NCBI GenBank assembly: GCA_003049465.1
Contig: PYSS01000139.1
Span: 27,728-91,727 of the forward strand
DNA from: Magnaporthiopsis rhizophila
Lineage: Eukaryota; Ascomycota; Sordariomycetes; Magnaporthales; Magnaporthaceae
Length of the DNA: 64,000 bases
Reading direction: 5' to 3'
Shown here: one piece after another, positions 22,152 to 35,110 of the stretch
Layout of the letters: every line of letters begins with the position of its first letter
Position numbering within the stretch: the first letter of the stretch is position 1
Notes under the pieces: generated by a model
Seen by the model: the letters and a program-made list of their open reading frames with translations, nothing else
Database searches by the model: none
What the model was told of the DNA's origin: nothing
Translations under genes and position numbers: made by a program

Positions 22152-24671
22152 TTATTGCGCCGCCGCGGCGTCGTCGAGGAGCTGCACCGCCACCTCGGAC
22201 CGCGGCGTCAACGAGCACTCAAAGGGGTAAGGGTACCTGTTTATGTGGGGACAAGTTTGTTCCTCCGTTAGCGACTAATACTCGAGGAGGAGAATGGAGG
22301 AAGAGGATTGGGCTTACACTTGACCCCTGAACGACAGCTTCACATCGACGTCGCGCGGCTGCCCGTCCGGGCCCCTAGGCGGACCGACATCGAGGGTGGC
22401 CAGGATGGTGGCGAAGACGATGAGCAGGCTGTTCTCGGCCAGGTGTTTGCCCACGCACACCCTGCGCCCGAAACCAAAGTTGCCCGTCGGGAAGGGTTCT
22501 CCCCGGCCGAGCACCGTGTCGTCGCTGCTGCTGCTGTTGCTGAAACCACCACCACTTCCCTTGGGCAAGTACCGCTCGGGCAGGAACGCGTCCGGGTCCG
22601 AGTAGACAGTCCGGTCGTGCGTCATGGCCCACACGTTCTGGTACACGACGGTGCCGCGCGGGATGAACATGCCGCGGTACTCGTCGTCCTCGAGCGACGC
22701 GTGCGGGATCCCCAGCGGCGACAGCGGGCTGCTGCGGAACACCTCCTGCAGCACCAGCTTGAGGTAGTGCAACTGCGGTAGGTCGTCCCACGTAGGGAGT
22801 CGTAGCGGCTGCTGCTCTTCCTCCTGGGCCGCTGTTGCTGTCGCCCCCGGCCCCTGCCTCAGCACGCGGTCCATCTCTTCCTGTGCCCGCTTCTGTACCC
22901 GTGGGTTCTGCATCATATACATGATGAAGAGCCTCACCGTGGTTGCTGTCTGTATTCCCCAAAAGAAAAACGGCGGATTACGACCGAGTCAGTCAAGTGC
23001 CCGCCTAAAGTAGGTACTTCCTCAAGCCCTTGTCGGTGCCCGTGGTGTGGATGGAAAGAGATCGTTACTCGCGCGCCTTACTTACCGTTTCACTTCCGGC
23101 AATGAGCACCGTGGCGGCCGCTCCCTTGATGTCGTCCATGGCGAAGCTGTTGGGCAGTCCATTCTCGGCGTTCTCGTGGTATATCTCGAGCCTCTCGCGG
23201 ACGAAACACTTCTTCATCGTCTTGTTCTTCTGTTCTCAGGGGAGCGAGCCACGCAAACCGTCAGCATTCATATCCAGCTTCCCCATCCCGCGTCGTCCCC
23301 GCCTTCTCGAACTTCCACGGAACGTTTTATGTTTTTTCGGGGTGTAGCAGATTCGGATGTAACCCAACGTAATGAGGCAAAAAATCGTAGGAGGTTGCAA
23401 TGCAGGGAAAGACAGACAAGCGCTTACCGCGTCGCTCAGGGCCGCCTCGAAGGGCTCGTTCGTCACGTTCTCAATCGCCGGCTTCCATTTCTGCGCATAC
23501 CTGACTCGTTCCATAAACGGCAGCCAGGACGGCAAAAATCTGGCTTCAAAGTTTCCAAGTTCGTCCAGGTCAGTGACACGTGTGTCTTTCAGGGGATGGA
23601 GGGGTCATGACGAAGGGTCTCAATTAGAGAGGGGAAGGGGTGCGGGGAATTCGGGGATGGATTGGAACCACACATACTCATCGGAAACCTGTCGACGATG
23701 CTCCCCGCCGGCGGACCGGCATTCCCGATGGCGTCGGCAGCCTTGTCCGAGAGACCGACGTAGCGGTCCTCGTCGCCCTGGAGCTCGATACCGTACGCGC
23801 AGTCCATGACCACGCCCACGGCGAAGCGGCGCGCGATCAAGCTCCAGCTTGCCGGCCGCCTCGCCATCGCCGCCACGGCCCGGACGGCCTCACGCCGCTG
23901 GGCGTCGCGGTAATCGGGCACCCGCGTCCGCGAGAAGGGCGGCTGCAGCGCCCGTCGGTGTTGAAGCATCTTGGGGCCCCAGGGGAGCCACGTCAGAGTC
24001 GGTGCCCAGCCCATCCTGCTCAAGGGAGGAAAGTGTAAAAGGTCGGTTAGCTTTATCACGGCCTCTCGCGTACTGTATCGTCTGTAACCCCCTGTTGCCG
24101 CGTTGTCCACCCGTCAACGCATGGTCCTCCTGACACCACTATACTATACTCACATTTCCCACAGGACGAACCGCGGACGGTCGCCGTAGTTGTAGCCACG
24201 CTTGTCAAGCAGCTCCACGGCGGCCTCGGCGCTGTTGAGCACAATCCACTTTTGGCCAAAGGCCGAGAAGTAGAGAACATCGGAGTCTATATGACCATCA
24301 TGGGTCGTGTCAGCCAAACATGGCCACGAAATCCCGGCTCGGAAGCTTATTTATTAGAAAAACAACGCACCGTACTCTGCGCCCCACTCGGCATACTTCT
24401 TGAACGGCGCCTCGAAGGGGACCACGCGCGAGTGTCCCAGCAGGAACTCGCCAGGGGGCCCGGGTGGGAGCGGAAGCCGCCTCGCGCGGAGGCGCCGGCG
24501 GTGACGGTTCTGGGTGAGCGCGGCGGGGCGCAGCGGCTCCGGCAGCAGCTTGGCCAGCACCATGGCCAGGCCCAGCAGGCCGAAGCTCACGACGAGGGCC
24601 AGCGTGCTCGACGAGGAGCCTAGGGGCGAGGCCGACGTGCATGACCACGCCATTGCCCGGAGGAGGACCAT
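22152..24671 (-). CDS. Cytochrome P450 monooxygenase
   Basis: Seven exons on the minus strand: 24371-24671, 24154-24286, 23678-24015, 23428-23543, 23086-23229, 22318-22949 and 22152-22236. The product is 582 aa. An N-terminal TM anchor (about 16-42) and a Pro-rich hinge (LPLPPGPPGEFLLGH) indicate an ER microsomal class II enzyme. The I-helix oxygen-binding motif AGSETT lies near 342-347, the K-helix ExxR in QEVFRSSPLSPLG near 413, and the haem loop FGFGRRVCVGKHLAE with the ligand Cys near 509. Exon 4 begins after a non-ideal acceptor (TTTGAAG), so that junction is the least certain. Fungal P450s of this kind oxidise small lipophilic substrates with a CPR partner. The subfamily and substrate cannot be told from the sequence by eye. 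The neighbouring dehydratase is on the same strand, but no backbone synthase lies nearby. Confidence 0.9.
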
Positions 24672-25076
24672 CTTGTCTTGTGTTTTTTTTTGTTTTTTTT
24701 CTTCCCTGGTGCTTGGGGTTCAGCCGCGTGGTGAGCCGTGTGATGGTTCCGAGGCTGAAAAGGAGAGGAAGAGGAAGACGATGAAGAAGAAGAAGAAAGC
24801 TAACAAAAACGAAGGTGGAAGAAAGAGCGTGTTGCCTGGCTCCCTTTCTTCGTGTGAAGGAAGGGGAGGAAGGGGAGAGGAGAAGATATACAAGAAAAAT
24901 ACAACCGGTGAAACCAAACGAGAAAAAAAAAAGAAAAGAAAAAAAAAAAAAAAATAAGTCCGTGGGCGATATGATACTGGGGGCCACCAGCCGTCGGCGG
25001 GCAGTGGGACTCCCTCCAGTGACGAGGAGGAGGGAGTGTTAGGCCCCCAGGCGGATGATAGGGGTGGGTATGTTTC

Positions 25077-25115
25077 TTGTGTCTGTGTCTGTGTCCGTGT
25101 TTGTGTCTGGGTCTG
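25077..25115. repeat. TGTGTC-type tandem repeat
   Basis: Five to six degenerate copies of a six-base unit (TGTGTC/TGTGTT/TGGGTC), upstream of the P450 gene. Confidence 0.8.
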
Positions 25116-25500
25116 CCTGCGGACGAGGCAGGGAGCGGTTCCACTGATTTGTTTTGACGGCGGGAGGGCCCGGCGGGCAACTGCTGAAATAGCACGCAGT
25201 GCGACGTCAGGTTGATTATATGAAGGGTCCGGGTATGACAGAAACGCCGGTGATGGCGAGGGGTTGGTGGTTGCTGCTGCTGCTGTTGGATAGCCGGAAG
25301 CTGTCGTGGTTGCATGCCACACACACACGTCTTTTTGTTGCCTGCCAGGTCTGTCTGTCACAAGCTTGCCTCTCTCTCTCTCTCCCTGACGGGCATTTAA
25401 GTAAAAAATGGGATGGCTGCTGCCGCCGAGCTCGTATGTGTTGAGGTGGCGCATTTGGCGTTGTAAGAACTGGGTATGCAAGCGCCGAACCTGGAAGGGG

Positions 25501-25570
25501 AAAATAATAATGATACAAATAATAATAAGAATAATAATAAGAATAATAAAAAAAAAAGAAAAAAAAAAAA
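25501..25570. repeat. AAT/AATAAG microsatellite running into a poly-A stretch
   Basis: A run of AAT and AATAAG units passes into interrupted poly-A. It is strongly AT-rich compared with the surrounding sequence. Confidence 0.85.
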
Positions 25571-28500
25571 GAAGCTCCCCTGTCCTTCCTCCATCCTATC
25601 CCCACTCCCAAAGGGATAGAAGAAAAACTGGAAAGGAAAGAAGGAAAGCTATCCCGTGGAACCATGATCCCAGACGAGTCAGCGAACCTCTTGCCGGTCG
25701 AGATGGCTACCAACACCAACAGCCGGCCACCGTCCTGCAGTGACTCGGCCGGGTGGCAGACGTGGCAGGGGCAAGGGGTCCAGGAAAAAAAAATGTCAGG
25801 CATTATAAGAGAGATGACAATAAAGGGAGAACGGACGGAAAAATAGAGATAAAACAAAGAGGACAATATTCGGACCAAAAAAAAAGGCCACTGCACAAGA
25901 GAGCGGGGCCGGTTTACCGTGTGGTTGTTTGTCACCGCCCACCCCTCCTCTCTCACTCTCCGTCCACCTCATCTTGTTTATTCACCGGTCCTGTTTCGGT
26001 TACTCTTGCAAACTCCCTTCCCTGGGTCACCAAATTGCACGTCAATGGGAGGCGCCTGCTAGCTCGTCATGCAAACAGGCAGTGCGCCATGGCACCGCGT
26101 AGTGTGTGTAGCGACCTTGCGTCGATCACAGTGATGTCTTATGTCTTTATTTTTGCTTTTTTCATCCCTAACTCCTTTCCGGGTTGCTTCCGAGACTCAG
26201 GCGCCGCAATATAGTCATGCGCTCGGTCCCTCATTCGTCCAGCAGGGTAGTCTTTTTTTTTTTTTTTTAAGCACGCCACAAGCTTGTGACGCCTCATCCT
26301 TGATGTCGTGGACACAGTAGGTATATCGACGCACCTTTTGGAGCCAGTGAGAATCAGCCGTCTCGTGTACGATGGGGTACCGGAGAGAAGAGCAAGAAAA
26401 AAAATACGCGGGTGATCTGCCCGACGCATCCGCAAGAGGGGAGGGAAAAAAAACCACATCTTTGAGAAGACGGATGCCTCCGACTAGGTCTAGCCCTCGA
26501 GAACACCCTGGTGGCGGCATTGTCAACCCCCACTGCTTATTTCCTAATTTTTTCTGTGTAATCTTTTTTCTGTGCCTGTGTTTCTCCCTATTGGTCTTTC
26601 TTTTGGAATAGGCTAGGCTCTAGCCTCGACATGGCAAGCCCCGCTAGGACTTTCATCCCTTGCTTCTTGTTTCTTTTTCTCTTGGGGCACACCTCCCTCT
26701 CCTCCGGGTTGGTTGGTACCTGACCGGCTGACATTTGATGAGACTCGGCAGGCAGATGCATAGGTATCAGGCTGCCGCGATGCGGAACATAGGGCGTCTC
26801 TCCAAAATGCTTTGCGGTCTGCGATCTCGACCGACATGGAAGATGCTTGGAGTGCTTGGTCCGTGGTCGTCTCGTCTCTGTGCCGGCCTTGATCGGACCA
26901 GGCGGCAGGTCCCAGACTGCTGGGGAGGGAGTGGGCGGACACTCGGACGCAGGACAACGTTAAGGCAACAAGCGAAATGTAGCGGCGGTGTCAAGGCCGT
27001 GCGCCTGACAAGAGCGGAAGGGAGACAGAATCAGGCCTTGCCACATCCGAACAGGCCCGCATATGCCGCCCCGTCCTTCTTCGGCCTGGCGCGGCGTGGC
27101 GTCCAGGCGGTGTCGTCGGCACGAAGCACGGCATCGAGGGCTGTTCCCTGATCGTGGCTGGCCTCGGTGTCGGGGCGTGCGGGGGTGTGGACGCCCTCAG
27201 GGACGGTCAGATGCTGCGTGCGGTGTTTCGATCTGACCCAAAATGCGACGGACCCAGAAAAAAACGTCCCCCGGTTGCGATGTGGGAAGAGAGGGAGGGG
27301 CAGGGGCGGGGCGGAAAAAAAGACCAGAGCAGAAGATGGGACGTCTCGGCAGTGTCGTGTCTGCCGACCAGGGTCGGGGTGGGATGCGCGCAGTCGTGGT
27401 CATGTCGAGGGTCGTGTCATGGTCCGTGGGATGGGCAACAGGAACCTGGAACGCGGGCAAAATTGGCAGGCGGCCGGGATTTGACGGCCAAAGAACCCTT
27501 GCCGGCGGCGAGGGAGGCGGCGGAGGCGGATGGGAGTGGGTAGACTGGATGGAGGGCGTTGCATGGAGCACCCAGCCAATTGCGACGGAACCCCCCGGCG
27601 GGTGACTGCAGGCCTAACGTTGGTGCGACCGTTGTGGCTTGCCGACGGGCGTCCAGATGACGACGGCGATATCGGTTCTTTGAACTCGGCCCGGGCTGTT
27701 TGGCTTGGGCGCGTGAGGGCACGTGCTCCCAGGGTTTTGTTTTGACACATTCGGGTTCTCTTGGTGGTCATCGCAAGTCTAAACCGAGTGGTACTAGCAC
27801 ACAATGCCATTCATGCAATTGGCGTCGGGTGTCGCTCACGGTTACACCAAACCTGTGCAAATGGCATTCGAACGGAGGTACGACGTCAAGCACCGCTGGC
27901 CCATCCATGTCCGTGACGCAGACCGTGCTATGCAGCCAAATTTGGCCCCACACTGGGAGCAATGGAATGTTCGGCGCCGCCTTCGAAGCGCCTAACCGCA
28001 CACTTGCGTCGCTGGCAGCCCCACTGCCTGCCGAATCAGACATCAGACATCAGGCCCTGAGATTGGAGCCAATGCAACCCAGCACCATGGGCCGCCAAAA
28101 CGGGCCCCACCTCTCTCCCATGTGCGGCGCCAAGGATTGCTTGCGTTGAATTTGCCGAGGACCCTTGGCTTCAATTCTCCTCGCAACTCGCAAGAAAGGC
28201 ACGAGAACCCCACCGCTACCGCTACCCGACGGGTTTGTGCCTTGCCCTTGCGCTGCCCCGACTCGATAGCTCGCCGAACCGAACTGCTCCGGTCCTTCCA
28301 TCCCTTCTGGCACTCGCCGCCTACCCACCTAGGTAGTACAGAGGTACGTGCCTAGGAGGTGATACCTACTAGCGTGCTGGGTCCCTCTTGGCCTCCTCAC
28401 CGCAACGCACCCTCATGACATGATGGGATGACCTGATGGGGCTCCGGGGCTCCTCCTGCATCTCTCTCCTGTTACTGGCCGAACCAACAGGCTGACCGGC

Positions 28501-29363
28501 GGCGGCGTCTCTTCCAGGCCCGAGGCCCACAATTTCCTCTATATCGCGAGTGAGGCACAAAATTCTCTTGGGCCTTTTGACGTGCTCAAATCTCCCTCAG
28601 CGAAACGACTACGACCCAACACGCTTCTCGAAACAGAACGAAGTAGCCAGAAGAAAGGGTATTCCCAGCCAGCCAGATGCGGGGAATCAGGGTTCTGTTC
28701 CTTTTGGCCAGCAAAATGGTGCTTTTGCTGGACGGCCCCTATGGATGATGACTCGGGCACGCTCGCCGCGCGACCTCTTCTCCCCACCTTGCACACAACC
28801 TTTCTCAGTAACGTTGACATCCAACGAACCGGCGATCAACGTGAGGGGTTGGGGGAGGTAGGTAGCCAAGGGGATGGGGTGGCGCGTCCTTGCTACCTCG
28901 CTGTGCTGCCGAACACGCGCGTCGCCTATTTTTTTTTTTTTTCTTCAACTCTCTCCTTTCTTCCGAACACCACAATCCGATATGTTGCAGCAGGTACCGA
29001 CACATACCTAGGCGGAAGCGAGGCCAGAGAGCTGCTAGCCGGAGCACCGCAGCTTCTCGAAACACGCTCGCGTCGCTGTCGCTGCGTCTTTTGACTCTGC
29101 TGTTTCAATTCGAGTTGCCGCCGGCTTGTCCAGCAGAAGCGAGAACCGGGGAAGGAAGACGCGAGAAGAAGAATCAACGGGTTTACTATTATTATTATTT
29201 CATATTATTGTTTTCCATTTCTTGGCCGCCCTCCTTCCTGAATCGTCGACAGATCGACAGATCCACCCGGATTTTCGCACGCCGTTGCAAAACCAACGTG
29301 AAGCCGACTTCCCGGCGGCGACCCCTGGGCTCCATCCACTAGGAGGACCCCTCAAAACGTCAA

Positions 29364-30502
29364 ATGGCAGACCGAGCAGTCAGCGCAGACCTGAGCCCCA
29401 TCCTGGGCCCGACGCTGCCATTCGCCGCCGTCGGTCTGCTCACGACTCTGTACTGGGCCAGCCGCGGGGCCTCGTTTGCATACACCTTTGCGCGTCCCTC
29501 GCGCCTGGGCCGCTACCTGCACGAGGCCGGCCTGGTCTCGGAGTCGGGTAGCGGCCGCGGCGACAGCAGCAATGGCGGCAGGCAGCAGCAGCGGCCACCC
29601 TGGGCCCTGGTGACAGGCGCATCCGACGGCATTGGCAAGCACCTGGCTGCGGAGCTCGCCGACTTTGGCTTCCGTCGTCCTGCATGGCCGGAACCCGGAG
29701 GGAGAAGCTAGCCAAGGTCCAGGAGGCTCTTATAGCCCGCTCCCCGTCCGGCAAGTTCCGCGTCCTCGTCGCCGACGTCAGCCGCGTGCCGTGCTCCGGC
29801 TGCGTCAAGCCGGCCTCGGCTACGGCAGAGGACAACGATAGCAACCCGGGGCACGTCCATGCAACACCCGCCTCGGCCCCGGCCGCCGTCGACTTCGACA
29901 CCATCCTCGCCCAGCTGGCGGACCTGCACCTGACCGTGTTGATCAACAACGCCGGCGGGCCCCCGTACGACCCGGGCCCCTTTTGTAGCGTCGAGGCCTA
30001 CAGCGCCCGGTCCCCGGCCGAAAACGTGACGGCCAACGCCGTGTTCCCGCTGATCCTGACGTCACAGCTGATGCCTCATCTCAAGGCCGCGTCGCCGGCC
30101 CTGGTCATCAACGTCGGCAGCATGTCGGACCAGTCGGTGCCGCGGCTGCCGTCGTACTCGCCGTCCAAGGCCTCCCTGAACTGCATGTCGCGCTGCCTGG
30201 CGCTCGACGGGCTCTTTGAGGGCGGCGCGGGGGGAGACGTCGAGGTCATGTGCGTCCGCGTCGGCGACTCGGTCGGCACATCCCACCAGCTTCGCCGGTC
30301 GTCGCTGTTTGAGCCGGACGCGAGGCTCGTCGCCCGCTCCATCCTCGCGCGCGTCGGCTGCGGCGAGGCCGCCGTGGTGCCCTACTTTTGGCACGCCGTC
30401 CAGGACGCCGCGGCGGGGCTGCTGCCCGATTGGATCAAGCAGCGCGTTCTCGTCTACGCCATGCGGCAGAAGGCCGAGCAGGAGAGGCTGGGGCTTGCTT
30501 GA
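29364..30502 (+). pseudogene. 3-ketoacyl-CoA reductase-like SDR with two frame breaks
   Basis: The first frame (29364 to about 29672) encodes an N-terminal hydrophobic anchor (FAAVGLLTTLYW) and the cofactor-binding motif TGASDGIGKHLAAEL. After GGCTTC the family-typical VVLHGRNPE continues in the next frame (29674-29700). From 29702 EKLAKVQEAL and everything downstream lie in the third frame, ending at TGA 30500-30502. That last part holds NNAGG, the catalytic Ser in GSMS, the YxxxK pair in YSPSKAS and a full C terminus. Each break is one extra base or two missing bases, and no GT..AG intron of usable length fits. The intact protein would resemble microsomal very-long-chain 3-oxoacyl-CoA reductases (Ifa38/KAR). 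It is either a recent pseudogene or carries two sequencing errors; the otherwise perfect conservation leaves the second possible. Confidence 0.75.
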
Positions 30503-33274
30503 GTGCTCTTCTTTCCCCCTGCTATCAACCCTACCCAGCCCTGGAACGAGCGGGGCCGGCGAATGCCTCGCCCCAGAAGCCGTTTACTCGCTGTCAAGGA
30601 GCTGGATCCGCTTGTGATACTTTCGGACCATATCAAAGTTAATTAATATCTTGTCTCGGTTCGCCATTTAATGACGCCGAGGTGCTAGGTTATCAGCTGT
30701 ATGTAAAGATAGCATAGACTCCAATACTTGACTTTCCCTTCCCGTTACTAGTTCGGCCAACCCTGTGGAATGGAGTCTACCCAAAGGTGCGCTATGGAAA
30801 CATTCCAACCATATCCTTGGGCAACCCTCCTGGAATCCCTTCTCTCCTCGTCCTTTTTTTTTATGTTGGCAAGCGGGTATTCTTGTGCGAGTCCGACACA
30901 GTGGAACACGATTTCCCACCCACGGTCCTCCGCCATGTAAAGTTTGCCCAAGCCTCGACGGTTTAGTGTCGGGGTCGTCGAGGCAGGGGACTGTCGGCCT
31001 AGATTTTGTTACAGCCATGCCTAGGCCATCATTCACTAGCACGACACCCCCTAGAAGCCACAAACACTCTCTCTTCTTTCCCCTCCCCCGTTCGGTTCTA
31101 AACTGAGCTCCGAAGGCTGGAAGACGCTAGCTTGGAGCTCTGCCAACCCATGTGCTGGTCAAACACAGTCCGTCCTCAATCCCACCTCCCGCCTTGGGAA
31201 ACCTTTCAATTAATTCATATGTTTGTCCCGTATGCGGGTTACCCACTCAACTTCGTCTCGTCCCTTGCCCCTTGCTTGCGTGTGAGGAGGAGGGTGCCAA
31301 GCCGCTCCTGCGATCACGACTGCTATAAACGGTCCTGTTGAGGCTAGATCGGGCCGTCATCCGAGAATGCAATCTCGCTACTTGAACAGGGGGCTTCAAG
31401 CACGACCAAGTTTGCCACCAGGTAGGGACCCGGATGTTGGGGTCGGATTACGAATGACTACCAGTGCACATCCAAAAACGTTACGCTACGACAGTAGCCT
31501 GCCTGGACTTGCATCCGGCTCGTTTTGCATTTCGCCAAGACTCGAGGGCAAAAACTGGGTAGGAGGTGAAGCTGGACTCAGGGCGACATCTACGGGGCAA
31601 GGGTTTTCCTTGACATTCCATGCCGCAGTTGCTGACAGGTAAGGACTCTGGCAATAGCTTTTCTTCCGCAGATACCTAAAGAGCCGCCAGGCAGTGCCAG
31701 GGACACGAAAGTGACAACACTCCTTCGTGGAGGTATGCTTTCGGGATATGCGGGCACGCATGCGGTTGCCGGTCCTCGGGCAGAAATGGTGTCACCCCCG
31801 GGATCTTTGAGGGGAGTTAGAGGCAGGCAGGCAGGCAGGCACGCTGGTCGGAAAATCCCGAAAGGCCAGCAAGTGCCGCCGCTGTGCTTTGGGGACTGAC
31901 TCTGGCACCAACAGATATGGAGAATGGGGTCGGGGGAAACAAGCATGAAACGGAACTTTCTGCCCTCGCCATGTGGGGGTGGTCCAGGAACGCACGCCGC
32001 CTCGCTGGTTTTCGCTCAAGCCAGACCACGTGGTGGCTCGATACTCGTTGTCCGGCCCGGCTATGCGGGATGCGGTGCATGGACTTGGTGATGCGGCGGG
32101 CCGCGGACCTTCCTCGCTCCGGAAGAGAGGAAAAGAAGAAAAGAAGAAAAGAAAAAAAAAAAAAAAGGAAGGCGCTTCCTGCTCTCTCTGTTCCATTCTC
32201 CAAGGGGAGTCAATTCTAAAATATGCTCAACAAAATCTCGAGCAATGGTATTTCTTGCTGTTTTGCCCGTTCTGTCTCTGAAGGGGGGTGCCAGAGCGAC
32301 GGGAAACCTCGCTGCCAAGGGATGACTGACACTGCAGACTGCAGTCTGTCAAAGCTGGATGTTGGCCGCTGTGGGGAAGCCTTGACCTTTCGCCATTCCC
32401 ACTTTCTTTCTTCGGCGGCTTCACAACATCTATCCCGGCGTTTTTTTTTTCCTTTTTTTTTCCTCAAAACGGTAGCTCGTATTTGTTTATCCAATAATAG
32501 CTTAGCACTTGCACAGCGTGCAAGTGCTTGGATTTCATGGGATGATAGACTAGAGGGTCAAGGATCTGATGGGCACACGGGACGATAAACAAGATGCCTC
32601 AACGGTTTCGGCGCCCCAATGGACATCAAGCCAGGTACCGGCTACACCGTTTGAAGGGTAGCGCCCGGTCGTCCCGCCAGGACGGAACCAGCGATGATCT
32701 TCTGCGCGGCACGCATGAGCCGTCCCAGGTACACTCCCCACCGAACCAGACAGCATTCTTGCCGAATCGCAGCGAATAGGACGCCTGTTCTGAGCCCTGC
32801 CCGCGAACTGCATTGTGTGGGTGGGCGAAAGTCGACGTTTACAGTGAAGGGCAAGGCGCAGAGAGACCCAAGCCAAAAAGCCCCCAATCGCATTCTTTCT
32901 TATGCCGTGTGCCGTGAATAATCGGTCGAGATTAAAGCATGAAGCAAGGGACTGCATTATCTTCATTTCCTCGCGCCTTTTGAACAACGCAAAAGCAGAA
33001 AACCGAGATCCCAGAAGAGAGAAACAAGGATTCAACGATATTATCCAGTAGCACTGGCGTGAGCGTGAACAAATCTCAAGCGTTGGCATAAAAGGCCATG
33101 CGCATGACCAAGGGTACAAGAAACCTTGTAAATTTTCCGTGAAAAAGACTCTCCTCGCCAAAAGCGCCATGCACGCCAGCCGAAATTAGGTATTCGAAGT
33201 AAAGCAGCAAAGACAAAATTGTGTTGTATAGATGAAAACACGGATAAAAGCACATCACCCCACATGGCATCTTT
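30503..33274. other. Convergent intergenic region, about 2.8 kb
   Basis: 3' flanks of the SDR gene (plus) and the CRH gene (minus). It contains a GGCA repeat (31823-31842) and an interrupted A tract (32135-32166). No protein-like frame is supported. Confidence 0.5.
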
Positions 33275-35110
33275 TCATAGCGTAACAACGGCGGCAAAAG
33301 CAATCACGACGGCCAGGGCGCTGGCGCCCAGGGACGACGACGACGGGGTCGACATGGCGCGGCCGGCGTTGTTGCTCTTCTGGCCGCACGACTGCACAAA
33401 CGTCTTGGAGGTGCAGTCCTCGGCGGGCGGGGCGGGGGCGCCACCATTGCCACCACCACCGCCACCACCGTTGGCCGAGCCGCCGGCGCCGGGCGCGACG
33501 GTGCTGCCGCCGGGGACCTGGGGCGGCGGGGCGGCGGCACCCGTCTGGGCGGGTTTCGAGGGCGAGGAGGAAGAAGAAGAAGAGGAAGAATCGGAGCCGG
33601 CGTCGAGGTCGATGCCGGAGCCGGAGAGCGACTTGAGCGTGGTGCGCTTGTCGGTGTTGCGGACCGTGTCGTTGGTGCCCCTCGCGTCGGCGTACCAGTA
33701 GGCCGAGCCGCCGGCGGCGCCGGGCCCGCTGGGCGCGTTCATGCAGCTGACCTCGACGGACTCGACCATGGCGTAGTAGAAGCCGTGCTTCTTGATGTCC
33801 TCGTGGTTGTTCCAGTCGATGCGGCCGCCGGCCCAGTCGACGGTGCCCTTGGGGTTCGTGTCGGCGCCGCCGGGCCACAGCGACAGCTGCACGCGCGCGG
33901 GGGTCTGCGGGTAGTTCCACTGGTTGGCCGTCGCGTTCCACGTCTCGGACCGCTTCTTGGTGCGGCCCTTTTGGCCGTCGACCAGCCAGGTGATCTCGTC
34001 GGGCGTCCACTGGATCTCGTACGTGTGCCAGTTGTCGAACGTGTTGGAGAGCGAGATGTTTTTGGAGTTGTCATCTGGGGGGGCGGTCGTTCTGTTAGCA
34101 GCCAGTCTCTTGAAGCATTCACACCACAAACACCTAGCATCAACAGCCACAACGGAACGTACAGTTGGGAATGCCCTGGAAGTAGTAGTTGGTCTGGGCA
34201 ATCTGCAGCTCGGTGCCGACCCACTCGTAGTCGATCTCGTCCTTGACGTCGCTGAACAGGATGAAGCCCGTGACGACGCCGGCGCCGCGTGACGTCTTGA
34301 TCTTGGCCTTGACGCTGCCGTACCACATGTAGGCCGTCGACGACACGACGGTGCCGACGGAGCGCGGCGGCATGGTCAGCAGCATGGCGCCGTTGGACAC
34401 CAGCGGCTCGCCCTGGGAGACCCAGTCCGACTTGTTGGGGTCGCCCAGGTACTTTGAGATGTCGGTGACCTTGTCGAGGTTGTTGAACGAGTACTTTTGG
34501 CTCTTGCACGTCGGCGCCGGCATGCAAGAGTCGAGCGAGAAGGACATGCGCGGGTCGCAGCCGCCGAGGCAGAAGGCCCCCGTGCCGCAGTCGCCGTAGA
34601 CTGTTGCGTTGGTTTTACCGCCTGTCAGCTTTTACATCCATCCCGTTTGGTCTCTTGGGCTGTGTCTTGCATGCTCCCCTGCAGTGCACCGACGTTGTGC
34701 CTGCAGCGACACACAATGATGCGGTGCGACCAGCACTTGCTGAGCGGCTTGCCGACATGCAGGATGTGGCGCCTCGTCTTTTTTTTTTTTTTTTTTTTTC
34801 CTTCCCGTTGCCACCTCTTCTTCCAAAGCCAAGGCGACCAAAAAACGGTTCTTAAGCTTAAGTCGGCCCATTGATCATTGTGACCATGGACAGGCCCCGC
34901 GGCTACCACTGTGGCAAAGAAGGGACGAGGCTTGTGTGGAGGTCTGGGGGGAGCAAGATTGACTTTCGGGTCGGGAGTAGGGAGCGACTCACGTCCACAG
35001 CAAGGGGCCTCCTTTGGGCACTTCTTCTCCAGCGAGCATTTCAGGTCCGCGCCGAGCGCAGTCGACGCGCACACCAGGGCAGCGCCCAGCGAAAAAAGTG
35101 TGGATTTCAT
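33275..35110 (-). CDS. GPI-anchored CRH-family chitin-glucan transglycosylase (GH16, Utr2/Crf-like)
   Basis: Three exons on the minus strand: 34993-35110, 34163-34600 and 33275-34074, giving 451 aa. A signal peptide (MKSTLFSLGAALVCASTALG) is followed by a CBM18-like Cys-rich chitin-binding segment. That segment spans exons 1 and 2 (KCPKEAPCCGLYGDCGTG, then CLGGCDP). The GH16 domain carries the catalytic DEIDYEWVG block near residues 160-168, with the two Glu as nucleophile and acid/base, and FDNWHTYEIQWTPDEITWLVDG further on. The tail is Ser- and Gly/Pro-rich and ends in a hydrophobic segment (ASALAVVIAFAAVVTL) with small residues upstream, fitting a GPI signal. Role by family: transfers chitin onto beta-glucan to crosslink the cell wall at the outer plasma membrane face. 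Intron 1 carries a T21 tract (plus strand 34779-34799). Confidence 0.93.

Larger units (their letters stand above)
24672..29363. other. Long intergenic region, about 4.7 kb
   Basis: Contains A-rich and AAT-repeat DNA (25501-25570), a TGTGTC-type repeat (25077-25115), a T run near 26252 and CCTAGG motifs near 28328-28372. GC-rich stretches at 26.8-27.7 kb keep several frames open without any recognisable protein. Upstream of 29364 the leader is C/T-rich. I support no gene, though an unrecognised or non-coding transcript cannot be excluded. Confidence 0.45.

Noticed and set aside
32550..33170. 206-codon minus-strand frame
   Set aside because: No domain, no signal of selection on codons, and no start context. 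Best read as chance.
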